A stretch of DNA of 64,000 nt from Thermoguttaceae bacterium. Lineage in GTDB: Bacteria > Planctomycetota > Planctomycetia > Pirellulales > Thermoguttaceae. The notes beneath the pieces were generated by a model. It was not told where the DNA came from, did not search any database, and was given only the letters and a program-made list of their open reading frames with translations. Position numbers and translations under genes: made by a program. The stretch spans positions 27,592-91,591 of the forward strand of contig JAGBDN010000094.1 of the NCBI GenBank assembly GCA_017937485.1, given 5' to 3'. Within the stretch, counting starts at the first letter, position 1. Each line of letters starts with the position of its first letter. Below, piece after piece: positions 52,360 through 64,000 of the stretch.

Positions 52360-54246
52360 TTAAAAGACCTCGACGATCGGGCCGACGCGTTTGGAAAACT
52401 CTCGGAGCGCTTGGCGAGCCGGCGTTTGAAGCGGCAAACAGTCTTGCGCGATTTCTCCTAAAGTCAACGGACGCGCGCTTTGCAGACCGTCCTTCGGCAT
52501 TTCGTCGCCGACCGGCGCCGTGCGTTGACACGCGAACCAAAATTCTTGGAGAGCGACGGCGCGTCGCGTCGCTTCCGATTGCGGCTCCGCTTTTTTTTGC
52601 GCTTCGACCGCGTCGAAGAAAGCCGTCAACGCTTCCCAATATCGCAGCTCGGCGCCTCCGACGTTCAGCTTGTCGCGCTCGAAGAAACGTTCGGCTTGCG
52701 AGTAATAGATCGTGGAATCCGGTTTCTTAAATCGTTGCGCGACATGCCATTCGGGAAGTTCGACGTTAAAAAGTTCGCCGACTTCCGCAAGGCGTTCGCG
52801 ACAGTCCGCTTCCCAAGCGCGCTTCGTTTCCTCCAAATCGAGATCGAGTTGTTCGAAGGCGACTTCCTCGCTTCCCACGCAAGACTCGATAAGGCGATTC
52901 CAACGTTCCTCCGTCGCGGCGTCGACGGTAAATTCCGGAACGTCGACCGGAAGAAGGCTGCCGTTGCGAATAAGATAACGCGGAACTTGCTCGCGTTGCC
53001 AACGCTCGAAAGCCGCCCAAGCCTCTTTTTGTTCGTCTCGACTTAGTTCATCCAAGCGACGAGAATAGTTTTTCCATACAAACCGCGACCAATCGGGCCA
53101 ATTATTCTCCCGCAATATACTCTGCAGATCGGGCGTCGCGTAGTCGCCCGGCAAAAAGACCTGTTCGCCTACTTGAACGCAAGGATACAGAGAGGGGGCG
53201 GAGACCATCGTAAGGTGCGGCCCGGCGCTTAGGTCGCCTAGCTCTTCCAAAAATTTTTGCGCCGAACGGACGAAACGCGAATTTATTTGCGCTTCTCGCC
53301 ATAGTTGAATCGCCGTCAAGACGAGCGCGCGTTCTTTGGGCGACATTACGTCAAATTTGGCGACGCATTCGTCGATTTCTTGGGGCGAGGCGTAGCAGGC
53401 CGCCGTTTTAAAACGGTAAAAAACGAGGCGCTCTTCGAAAGTTAAGTCGTAACAAATTCCGCGCCCTAACAAAAGATCGCCTTCGTAAAACGGATGGAAA
53501 AACGGCGAATCCTTATAAAAGTCGTCGTCGAGAAAGTAACTGCGGATTGCCGGAAGCGGTTGAGCTACGCGATGTAAAAAGACCGCTTGGGGAAAAACGT
53601 CCATTTGCGCCGCTTCGGTTTTAACGACGTCGAGCAACGTTGGCGCCTTGGAAGGCGTATTCGTAACGACGTCGTCGGACGGCGCGAGCGTCGGGACGTC
53701 GCCGACGCTTTGGAGAAGGTCGATTTTCGGAGCCGGGGGCGGGGTGAGTTTAATAGAAATCGCGAAAGTAACCAAAATCTCGTCGAACAACTCGGGGCGT
53801 TCCGCGTCGAACGCCTTGACGACGAGCGCGAAATCGTATTTTCCGGGCGGCGGGAGTTTTTTCCAGCTTAACGTTCCGGAAATCGGGTCGACGGCGAAGT
53901 ATTCCGCGTCGTCGTAATCGATCGTACTGGAACGAAACGCGCCTAACTCGCTAATTTCGTAACGGATAGCGTCGAGCCGGTCGCCGCGATAAGCGACGTT
54001 GGACAAAACCGACGACGCGGGAATCGTCGCGCCGACTTCCGCTTTGATCTCCAACACGCTCCAATAAGCGACGTCGCGATCGACGCGCGCAAGGTTGGCG
54101 CGTTTTGCAAAAAATTCCGGACGTTCGCAAGCCTTCGAACCTTCCGGCGCCGGGCGTTTGCCGAAGGTCGCGCCGACTTGGGCGAAGGACGACGTCGCGA
54201 CGCCGAGCGCTAACGCAAGCGCCGTAAAGACTTTAAGATGAAACAT
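52360..54246 (-). CDS. Exported protein of unknown function with cadherin-like segment
   Basis: 628-residue secreted protein; signal peptide 1-22 (ATSSFA, then Q). Residues about 85-160 read as an Ig/cadherin-like beta module (YFAVDPISGTLSWKKLPPPG, YDFALVVKAFD), the putative-Ig form common in planctomycete surface proteins. The remainder is helical, rich in Trp/Arg/Glu, with no motif I recognise. Cysteines are sparse. No ribosome site stands out, although GAAAAGAAG lies upstream of ATG 54246. It is the first of a run of minus-strand exported protein genes in physical order, last in transcription order. It shares no clear sequence with the three paralogs upstream. Confidence 0.7.
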   Translation of the reverse strand: MFHLKVFTALALALGVATSSFAQVGATFGKRPAPEGSKACERPEFFAKRANLARVDRDVAYWSVLEIKAEVGATIPASSVLSNVAYRGDRLDAIRYEISELGAFRSSTIDYDDAEYFAVDPISGTLSWKKLPPPGKYDFALVVKAFDAERPELFDEILVTFAISIKLTPPPAPKIDLLQSVGDVPTLAPSDDVVTNTPSKAPTLLDVVKTEAAQMDVFPQAVFLHRVAQPLPAIRSYFLDDDFYKDSPFFHPFYEGDLLLGRGICYDLTFEERLVFYRFKTAACYASPQEIDECVAKFDVMSPKERALVLTAIQLWREAQINSRFVRSAQKFLEELGDLSAGPHLTMVSAPSLYPCVQVGEQVFLPGDYATPDLQSILRENNWPDWSRFVWKNYSRRLDELSRDEQKEAWAAFERWQREQVPRYLIRNGSLLPVDVPEFTVDAATEERWNRLIESCVGSEEVAFEQLDLDLEETKRAWEADCRERLAEVGELFNVELPEWHVAQRFKKPDSTIYYSQAERFFERDKLNVGGAELRYWEALTAFFDAVEAQKKAEPQSEATRRAVALQEFWFACQRTAPVGDEMPKDGLQSARPLTLGEIAQDCLPLQTPARQALREFSKRVGPIVEVF

Positions 54247-54435
54247 AACTTCTTTTCCCGTTTTGTTGAGCGAACCAAAATCGTCGAAACGACGAACCGT
54301 TAGGGGATTATATCGCGTCGTAAAGCCGAAGTTAAGTTTTTTTTAATTTTGCAAGAATTTTATAAGAATTTTTATCGATTTTCCTCGCCGGGACGCTAAA
54401 ATCGAGAGAAGCGGCCCGACGAACGAAACGTCGCG

Positions 54436-55710
54436 CTATTCGGCGTCGTCGCTGGACGCGGTTGCGTTTGTGGAAGCGGAAGTTAGCTCTTTATAAAGGG
54501 TTGCGCGTTTTGCTTCGAGCGGATTTTTGAAAAAATAAAGCGCTCGAAGTCTAAACGAAAAGAGCCAAGCGGCGCGTTGCGGTTCCGGGCGCGTCTTGAA
54601 CCAATCGACCAACGCTTCAAGCGCGGCGTCCGATTCTTCGCCTTCAGACGCGTCGTAATATTCAAGTTGCAAACGGGTTAGCGTTATTTCATCGCGAAGC
54701 GTCGACGGCGCGAACTCCGCTTCAAGGCGTCGCCAACCGTCGACCGTCGTCGGCGCGTCGACGAGCGTCGGTTTCCGCGCGCCGATTCGCGTAAAAGCGT
54801 CGGCTCGGTAACTTGCGCCGTCTAAGGAGATAAACGTCGGTTGCGGCCCTTCGTCGCGACGGCAAAAACGCGGCCCTTTCCAGGTTCCGTCGTCGGAACG
54901 AACCGGAAACGCGTCGGGCGGCGTCGTTTCGAACCAACGGTCGACCGTCGCTAACTCATTATCGTCTCGACGTTTGAGAACGAGCGTTTTTTCGACGCTC
55001 AACGTCGGCCATTGCGGTTGAAGCGCTTGCGCTTCGCGCGCTCCGCTAACTTTTGGCGGGAGGCGAAGTTCGAAACGAAGTCGCAACTCGACGCTCGTTT
55101 GTGTTGACAGCTTGTCGCGAACAGCCGTCCAAAACGGATCGTTCCAATCTTCGAGCGGCGGAAATTCGAGCGCGGACGCGACGCGCCGGGTTTTGACGCC
55201 CGGTTTCAAGCGTAGCCCGCCGATCGCCATTCCCGCCGCCGCGTCGCCGCCGATCGGTTGCGAAGTCGACGGTTGCGGCTCATCGGAGGGCGCGCGGACG
55301 AATAGAGTCGCCAATTCCGGCGCGGCAACGTATTCGCCCGGGACGCCGTCGACGGTCGCCGCAACCCTTGCAACGCATCGAGATAAGGTCGATTCGTTTA
55401 ATTCGCGTAACGCGGCGTCTTCGTCGAAATAAGCGGCGGAGTCGGAGACGTTTTCGACGTCGAGCGTATAGTACGCGGCATCGCCGAACGCGAGTTCCGT
55501 CGGATAAAGAGCGAACGTCGCGCGGAGCGGGTTCGTCGCTAAGTCTTGCGGTTCGAAAGTTTGCGTCGCGACGTCGCCGGAACTGCCGACGGGGGAGAGC
55601 GTCAAAGCGTCGCCGCGCCGCGAGTCGGAAGCGGGGGTGCAAGCGACCGTCGCCGCGAAGACGACGATCGAAAGCGTTGCAAAAATTAAGGTTGCGTCGG
55701 TTCGTTTCAT
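54436..55710 (-). CDS. Tandem-paralog exported protein 1 (probable lipoprotein)
   Basis: 424-residue exported protein with a hydrophobic N-terminus and Cys24 (VFAATVAC) as possible lipidation site. The N-terminal beta domain contains YPTELAFGDAAYYTLDVENVSD, shared in pattern with the next two genes (P..., GD..Y, N). The middle holds PLEDWNDPFW. The C-terminal helical module, GWRRLEAEFAPSTLRDEIT then LTRLQLEYYDA and LVDWFKTRPEPQRA, is nearly the same in all three. No known family is recognised. It probably forms an operon with its paralogs at 55798 and 57261. Function unknown; an Ig-like surface or protein-binding role is only inference. Confidence 0.72.
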   Translation of the reverse strand: MKRTDATLIFATLSIVVFAATVACTPASDSRRGDALTLSPVGSSGDVATQTFEPQDLATNPLRATFALYPTELAFGDAAYYTLDVENVSDSAAYFDEDAALRELNESTLSRCVARVAATVDGVPGEYVAAPELATLFVRAPSDEPQPSTSQPIGGDAAAGMAIGGLRLKPGVKTRRVASALEFPPLEDWNDPFWTAVRDKLSTQTSVELRLRFELRLPPKVSGAREAQALQPQWPTLSVEKTLVLKRRDDNELATVDRWFETTPPDAFPVRSDDGTWKGPRFCRRDEGPQPTFISLDGASYRADAFTRIGARKPTLVDAPTTVDGWRRLEAEFAPSTLRDEITLTRLQLEYYDASEGEESDAALEALVDWFKTRPEPQRAAWLFSFRLRALYFFKNPLEAKRATLYKELTSASTNATASSDDAE

Positions 55711-55797
55711 TGTCGGTTCTCCGTTAAAATTGGAAAAACGCGCCGCTTGTTTAAAGAAAAACGACGCGGCGTCGTCTGTTAAAAAACGGGCGATTGG

Positions 55798-57111
55798 TTA
55801 CTTGACGTCGTTTGACGAGCGACGAACGAACGACGGAGATTGCGACGCGTCGGAAGTCAGCGCGGCGCAAAGGGACGCCTTTTTCTCGGCAAGGGGGTTT
55901 TTTCGTTTAAAAAACTTGAATTCGAACGCGCCGTCGAAATAGTAGCGCCGCGAGAGAAGGAAATCGGTCAAAACGAGGCGTTGCGGTTCCGGGCGATTTT
56001 GGAGCCAATCGACCAACGCCTTGAGGGCGGCGTCCGATTTTTCCCCCTGGGGCGCGTCGTAATATTCGAGCTGCAAACGGGTTAGCGTTATTTCGTCGCG
56101 GAGCGTCGACGGCGCGAACTCCGCTTCAAGGCGTCGCCAACCCGTTAGGGTCGTCGGGTTGTTCGGCGTCGACGGCTTGCGAGAGCCCGGACGGATAAAC
56201 GCCCAAGGCGAAAAGGGATAGGCGTCGAACCAAAGATAACTCGTTAACGTCGCCGGCTGGTCGAACGAGTCCGGGTCGTCGCGCCAAGAGACCTTTTTGC
56301 CTCCCTCGACGCGCGGCAAGAGGTTGGCTTCGGACGTTTTAGCGAGCCAGCGACGAAGCGTCGCGGTTTCTTTTTCGGGGCGACGCTCGACGAGAACCGG
56401 CAGGCGGCCTTGAACTTGCCGGACGTCTCGGGAACCCGACGGCGCGGAGGTCAGGACGGCGACGTTAAAGTTTAAGTCGCAAGAAACCGGCGCTTGCGCG
56501 ATTTTTTTCTCCAACGCCGAATAAAACGGCGCGTCGAAATCTTCAAGCGGCGGAACTTCGACGACGAAGCGGCTCCAAAGGCGGCGCTCGCCCGGCGCCA
56601 ACGTAAATCGCGGCGGGACAAGGAAATCTTCGCCGCGCGTCTGCTTTTCGAAGTAACAACGCGCTTCGGCGTCCAGAATTTCGCGCGACGTTATCGAAAA
56701 ACAAAGCGGATCGTTGATTTCGCGGTAAAGATTCGAAATGATTTCGAGCGGTTTCGACGCGGCGTTTTCAATGTAAACGGCGACGTAAATCGGGTCGCCG
56801 AAACGGATTGCGTTGGGGAAGGCGTCGGCGACAACGTGAAGCACCGGATTCGCGTCGGGCGGATACGGGATCGCGTCGCCGCGTCCCGCCTCTTGGTTGT
56901 AAACGAGTCTTTCTTTGAGAGAAACAGTAAATTCGGACGACGCGACGTCGCCGGGCGGCGCGGCGAACGGCGGCGCCGACGTCGGAAAAACGGCTTGGCT
57001 AACGCTCGCCGTCGCAAGGATTAGAAGCGTCGCGACGCCGAGTTTAAATTTTCGCGCGAAGCGAGACGGTTTCGCGGCGGACGGGGCGTCGGCGGAAGGA
57101 TTCGAGTTCAT
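55798..57111 (-). CDS. Tandem-paralog exported protein 2
   Basis: 437-residue protein. ATG 57111 is chosen because AAAGGA lies 8 bases before it and a Sec signal follows (residues 20-40, ATASVSQAVF). Unlike its two paralogs it has no lipobox. The N-terminal beta domain has FPNAIRFGDPIYVAVYIEN and EVPPLEDFDAPFY, aligned in order with the other copies. The C-terminal module GWRRLEAEFAPSTLRDEIT, LTRLQLEYYDAPQGEKSDAAL, LVDWLQNRPEPQRL is almost the same as in paralog 1, including long stretches of identical DNA. That points to gene conversion or recent duplication of this end. Confidence 0.72.
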   Translation of the reverse strand: MNSNPSADAPSAAKPSRFARKFKLGVATLLILATASVSQAVFPTSAPPFAAPPGDVASSEFTVSLKERLVYNQEAGRGDAIPYPPDANPVLHVVADAFPNAIRFGDPIYVAVYIENAASKPLEIISNLYREINDPLCFSITSREILDAEARCYFEKQTRGEDFLVPPRFTLAPGERRLWSRFVVEVPPLEDFDAPFYSALEKKIAQAPVSCDLNFNVAVLTSAPSGSRDVRQVQGRLPVLVERRPEKETATLRRWLAKTSEANLLPRVEGGKKVSWRDDPDSFDQPATLTSYLWFDAYPFSPWAFIRPGSRKPSTPNNPTTLTGWRRLEAEFAPSTLRDEITLTRLQLEYYDAPQGEKSDAALKALVDWLQNRPEPQRLVLTDFLLSRRYYFDGAFEFKFFKRKNPLAEKKASLCAALTSDASQSPSFVRRSSNDVK

Positions 57112-57260
57112 CGGGGTTCCTTTAGTTGAAACGTTATTTGACGTCGTTGATTGGCGTCGACGTCGGAAGTTAACGCGTTGCAAAGGATTGCGTTCTTTTT
57201 TTAGCGACGTTCGGGGAAATTTTCGCGTTTTGAACGAAATGAGCGGCGGCGTCGCGGCGG

Positions 57261-58370
57261 TTAAAAAACGGCGAATCCCAACGCTTCTAAGAGCTTGCGA
57301 TTCTTCGCGTTAAGGGGGAAGTCTTTGCCGTAGGCGCGCCCTTCGCGGAGGTAGGTTCGCGATTCGTTAAGCGTCGCCGACATAACGTCGCGTTGCGGTT
57401 CCGGGCGGCTTTGGAGCCAATCGACTAAAATCTTTAACGCGGCGTCGGACGCTTCGCCTTCTTCGGCGTCGTAATATTCGAGTTGTAAACGGGTTAGAAC
57501 GATTTCGTCGCGGAGCGTCGACGGGGAAAACTCCGCTTCGAGCTTGCGCCAATCGGTTAATTTTCGCGGCGCGTTCGGGCGGTTCGGCTTGCGGAAGCTG
57601 AAACGGACGAAAGCGCGCGGGTCGAACGAACGACCGGCGACGCGAACGCCGTTGCGAGGGTTGGGCGGCAACTCTTCGGAGCGCAAGCGTTTGCGGTTCG
57701 CTTCGTCGATAATCGGCAAAAGACGCTCCGGCGTCGCGGCGAGCCAATCTTCGAGGCGGCGCGTTTCGGCGTCCGGGCGTTCCTTGACGACAAGCGGAAC
57801 GGAAAGCCGTTCGCCGTCGGGAGTTATGAAGTAGCCCGGCGTCCAGCGGCAGGGAACGCCGTCGGGCGCGTCGCGAAGTTTTTCGCGCAACTCCTTGAAA
57901 AACGGCGAGTTCCAGTCTTCAAGCGGCGGAACTTCGCAAAAGTAGCGCGAGACGACGCGACGCTCGCCCGGCTCCAAGGGGCGCGCTTCGAAGCCGCGTT
58001 CGCAGTAAAGGTCGGTTGGATCTTCCGAAATCGCTTCGTAACGCGTTGAAAAACCGGCGCTTGAAAGCGTCCCAATCGAACCGAAGGGCTCCGGAAAACC
58101 GAGCGACCGCCAAGGGAGCGTTTCGGAAGAACGGTTTTCTTCCGCGACGGTTAAATAAACGACGTCGCCGACGTAAACTTCCGTCGGGTAAACGGTTAGC
58201 GTTTGAACGACTTCGGGCGCGTCCGGGTCGCCGCGGAGTTCGAACGTCGCGACGGAACCGGTCGAAGCGGCGGGCGGAGCGGGAGGCGGCGGCGCGGGCG
58301 AGCGGTCGCAAGCGGCAAATATTGCGACAATGAGTAGTAACGCGGGGAAAAGAACGTTAATTTTGCGCAT
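57261..58370 (-). CDS. Tandem-paralog exported lipoprotein 3
   Basis: 369-residue lipoprotein. Signal MRKINVLFPALLLIVAIFAAC with Cys21 as lipidation site (FAAC), then a Pro/Ala linker. The beta domain has VYPTEVYVGDVVYLTVAEEN and the middle EVPPLEDWNSPFFKELREKL. The C-terminal module is DWRKLEAEFSPSTLRDEIV, LTRLQLEYYDAEEGEASDAAL, LVDWLQSRPEPQRD. ATG 58370 has AAGG 10 bases upstream. It is first in transcription order of the three paralogs. The remaining upstream sequence to lacZ contains only hairpins. Confidence 0.74.
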   Translation of the reverse strand: MRKINVLFPALLLIVAIFAACDRSPAPPPPAPPAASTGSVATFELRGDPDAPEVVQTLTVYPTEVYVGDVVYLTVAEENRSSETLPWRSLGFPEPFGSIGTLSSAGFSTRYEAISEDPTDLYCERGFEARPLEPGERRVVSRYFCEVPPLEDWNSPFFKELREKLRDAPDGVPCRWTPGYFITPDGERLSVPLVVKERPDAETRRLEDWLAATPERLLPIIDEANRKRLRSEELPPNPRNGVRVAGRSFDPRAFVRFSFRKPNRPNAPRKLTDWRKLEAEFSPSTLRDEIVLTRLQLEYYDAEEGEASDAALKILVDWLQSRPEPQRDVMSATLNESRTYLREGRAYGKDFPLNAKNRKLLEALGFAVF

Positions 58371-58742
58371 CGGTTCGGCCTTTTTAGGGTTGAGCGGGAA
58401 AAAGGAAAGGCGGAAGTCGGCGCGGCGTCGCGTCGCTTCGTTAATGAAGACGAATCGCGGCGGGGGACGGATTTCGAAAAGTCGCGATTTTTTGAAAATT
58501 TTTGGAGAAAAAGGGGAGAAAAAAGGTAAGAAAAGCCAAGCGCCGCGGGGAAAAAAGGGGGAACGGAGAAACGGTAAAACGCGGCGGGGACAGGGAAGAA
58601 ACGCCAAAAGTCGGCGAAAAAACGAGCGTAAGAAACGCGAAAACGTCGCGTCGGGACGGGGAACGAACCGACGCGGCGTTTCGGGAGAACGCGACGTTCG
58701 AGACGCGGTTAAAGCGTTCGAACGTCGCGGGTTATCGAGCGA
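58371..58742. other. Intergenic region with two hairpins behind lacZ
   Basis: Besides the two hairpins listed, A/G-rich sequence with no supported gene. Confidence 0.4.
58642..58728 (-). terminator. Two hairpins after beta-galactosidase gene
   Basis: First in transcription order: GCGACGTTCGA (58691-58701) with TCGAACGTCGC (58718-58728), perfect. Second: AACGTCGCGTCGG (58642-58654) with CCGACGCGGCGTT (58668-58680), one mismatch, followed on minus by T-richer sequence. Confidence 0.55.
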
Positions 58743-62750
<4,008 letters not shown>

Positions 62751-62847
62751 CGAACGCGACGTCGGCGACCGCAAAGGACGGCGGCCGTCGTTCAAACGAT
62801 TATACCGACGTCGACGCGAAACGCAAGCGGCTTTAACGAAAACGCCC

Positions 62848-63234
62848 TTAAAAAGACGAGCCGCCGAGGTCGAATTTATCGAGATCGACGACGCTGTCCT
62901 CTTGAGCGGATTTCGCGTCGGGAAGGGCGTGCGTCGACGTCGCGTCGACCGATTCGACGAGAAAATTCAGGCCGGCGATCGAAATTTCTTCGCCGAGAGC
63001 GAGTTCGACCGGACGTTCGAGACGCTTGCCTCGGTAAAAAGAGCCGTTGAGCGAACCGAGGTCGCGCGCCATCAAACGCCGCCCCTCTTGGTAAAATTCG
63101 CAATGTTTGCGGCTCACCAACGGGTGAACGACGACGACGTCGCATTGCCGCCCGCGTCCGACGACGCAAGGAAGTTTGATCGGCTGCGAAAAATGACGTT
63201 TTTCGTCGTCGTAAATAGTAAGTCTAATTTCCAT
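62848..63234 (-). CDS. FHA-domain protein
   Basis: 128-residue protein that is essentially one forkhead-associated domain, a phosphothreonine-peptide reader. GRGRQCDV (26-33), SRKHC (41-45) and DLGSLNGSFYRG (58-69) carry the conserved Arg, Ser, His and Asn-Gly that contact phosphopeptides. The C-terminal 30 residues are acidic and flexible and end in FDLGGSSF. ATG 63234 has AGGAG 5 bases upstream. Such stand-alone FHA proteins usually work with a Ser/Thr kinase, none of which is in the window. AT-rich sequence (63300-63320) behind it probably holds the promoter. Confidence 0.9.
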   Translation of the reverse strand: MEIRLTIYDDEKRHFSQPIKLPCVVGRGRQCDVVVVHPLVSRKHCEFYQEGRRLMARDLGSLNGSFYRGKRLERPVELALGEEISIAGLNFLVESVDATSTHALPDAKSAQEDSVVDLDKFDLGGSSF

Positions 63235-63650
63235 CGGACGCTCCTGCAACGCGCGGAACGAGGACGAGAAGACGAAAACGCTCCGGACGCGACGATTCGT
63301 AAGTATAAAGTATACTATAACGAAGTTCCGGCGAAAAATCAAGAAAACGGAGCGTTAGTTCCAAGAAAACCGACCGAAAACGCGTTTTTTGATTGCTTTG
63401 AAACGATTATGCCGGTTTTAGCGAACTTAGGCGCGAAAACGCTCCTAAGAACGCGAAACACAGGCGGACGAAAAAAGAAAAAGCGTTTTCGCTCGAGAAA
63501 AAACGGGCTCTCGACGCGTTGCGAAGAAAAAAAAGGAAAAAAATAAAAAAGACCCCTTGCGCCGTTGGGAAAGTCGGCTATAATCGTTCGTGTCAGTTGG
63601 AGGTAACGGTAAACGACGTTTATCGCTTTAACCGAAGACGAAAAACCTTT
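63235..63650. other. Intergenic region between FHA gene and tRNA array
   Basis: Contains an AT-rich minus-strand leader (63300-63322, including TATACT-like boxes), a long purine-rich, A-rich run (63470-63555) and the tRNA promoter. No gene is seen. Confidence 0.5.
63557..63584 (+). promoter_or_regulatory. Promoter of tRNA-Gly array
   Basis: TTGCGC (63557-63562), 16-base spacer, TATAAT (63579-63584), about 60 bases before the first tRNA. Confidence 0.65.
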
Positions 63651-63723
63651 GCGGGCGTAGCTCAGTTGGCAGAGCACAACGTTGCCAATGTTGTTGTCGA
63701 GGGTTCGAACCCCTTCGCCCGCT
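63651..63723 (+). tRNA. tRNA-Gly(GCC), copy 1
   Basis: Full cloverleaf of 73 bases: acceptor GCGGGCG/CGCCCGC, D-arm with AGCTCAGTTGG, anticodon stem CAACG/TGTTG with loop TTGCCAA (anticodon GCC), T-arm GAGGG-TTCGAAC. Discriminator T. CCA is not encoded. Reads GGC and GGU codons. Confidence 0.95.
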
Positions 63724-63812
63724 CTCTTGAAACGTTTGGTCGTTCTTTTGAGCGGTCGGCGTTTTGAGGTTGAGACGCAAGCCTCGCGTCTTTAAATAAA
63801 GAAGCGACCTTT

Positions 63813-63885
63813 GCGGGCGTAGCTCAGTTGGCAGAGCACAACGTTGCCAATGTTGTTGTCGAGGGTTCGAACCCCTTCGCCCGCT
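63813..63885 (+). tRNA. tRNA-Gly(GCC), copy 2
   Basis: Same sequence as copy 1, 162 bases downstream. The spacer carries a small hairpin AGACGC/GCGTCT (around 63774-63791 in the first unit) followed by T3, perhaps for processing or weak termination. Confidence 0.95.
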
Positions 63886-63974
63886 CTCTTGAAACGTTTG
63901 ATCGTTCTTTTGAGCGGTCGGCGTTTTGAGGTTGAGACGCAAGCCTCGCGTCTTTAAATAAAGAAGCGACCTTT

Positions 63975-64000
63975 GCGGGCGTAGCTCAGTTGGCAGAGCA
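63975..64000 (+). tRNA. tRNA-Gly(GCC), copy 3, cut by window edge
   Basis: The first 26 bases match copies 1 and 2 exactly, again with 162-base spacing. The rest lies outside the window. Confidence 0.9.

Larger units (their letters stand above)
63651..64000 (+). repeat. 162-bp tandem repeat carrying tRNA-Gly genes
   Basis: Units begin at 63651, 63813 and 63975. Visible spacers differ by one base (GGTCGTTC versus GATCGTTC). The array continues beyond the window, so copy number is unknown. Confidence 0.93.

Overview
The window reads as chromosomal DNA of a GC-rich planctomycete, most likely a Pirellulales/Thermoguttaceae-type bacterium. This is inferred from gene content: two DUF1080 exported proteins, FGE-sulfatase (SUMF1-like) fold proteins, CPxC zinc-ribbon membrane proteins, a DUF1573 protein, a GGQ release-factor-like protein, a cytochrome-like CX4CH protein, large exported proteins with Ala/Asp/Thr-rich tails, and several TTG/GTG starts. 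Third-position G/C bias is strong and CGA/GCG/GAC-type codons dominate. As a result, long open frames lie antisense to almost every real gene; I treat these as shadows. No integrase, transposase, CRISPR array or rRNA is visible.

Layout. 1-9.6 kb: RimI-like acetyltransferase, exported TPR protein, HExxH peptidase-like protein, IspD (isoprenoid precursors), a 76-bp tandem repeat ending in a bidirectional terminator, QueE (queuosine), MazG-like pyrophosphohydrolase, ROK sugar kinase, ComF. 9.8-20 kb: exported GtaA-type glutaminase-like protein, a small conserved-looking protein, zinc-ribbon membrane protein, GGQ-domain protein, ribosomal protein S1, DUF1573 protein, short Hsp70. 20.4-29 kb: three large exported proteins, namely a TPR protein with a CHAT-like domain that has lost its cysteine, a CX4CH protein, and a lipoprotein with thioredoxin-like and FG-GAP-like parts. 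29.5-41 kb: two DUF1080 proteins, two SUMF1-like proteins, a large multi-TM protein, a GNAT with a repeat insert, a DUF2582-type winged helix and Pgi. 41.6-49.6 kb: exported HEAT-repeat protein, an N6-adenine DNA methyltransferase downstream of an orphan UmuD-like protein, an AT-rich island with an operator-like palindrome, and a second zinc-ribbon protein. 50.6-62.6 kb: primary sigma factor, one unknown exported protein, three tandem paralogous exported proteins, and a GH2 beta-galactosidase with a LamG insert. 62.8-64 kb: FHA protein and a tandem array of tRNA-Gly(GCC) genes that runs off the window edge.

Most genes are single transcription units separated by clear hairpins. Likely co-transcribed groups are the multi-TM protein with GNAT (ATGA overlap), the UmuD-like protein with the methyltransferase, and the three paralogous exported proteins. 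Exported sugar-active proteins (two DUF1080, GH2/LamG), ROK kinase and Pgi suggest a polysaccharide or host-glycan degrading lifestyle.

The most unusual items are the UmuD-like/methyltransferase pair with its AT-rich promoter island, the tandem-paralog exported family, the exported pseudo-CHAT protein, a SUMF1 gene whose 3' third has foreign composition, and recurring short tandem duplications placed at gene 3' ends and terminators. All calls come from reading the sequence; no database search was run.
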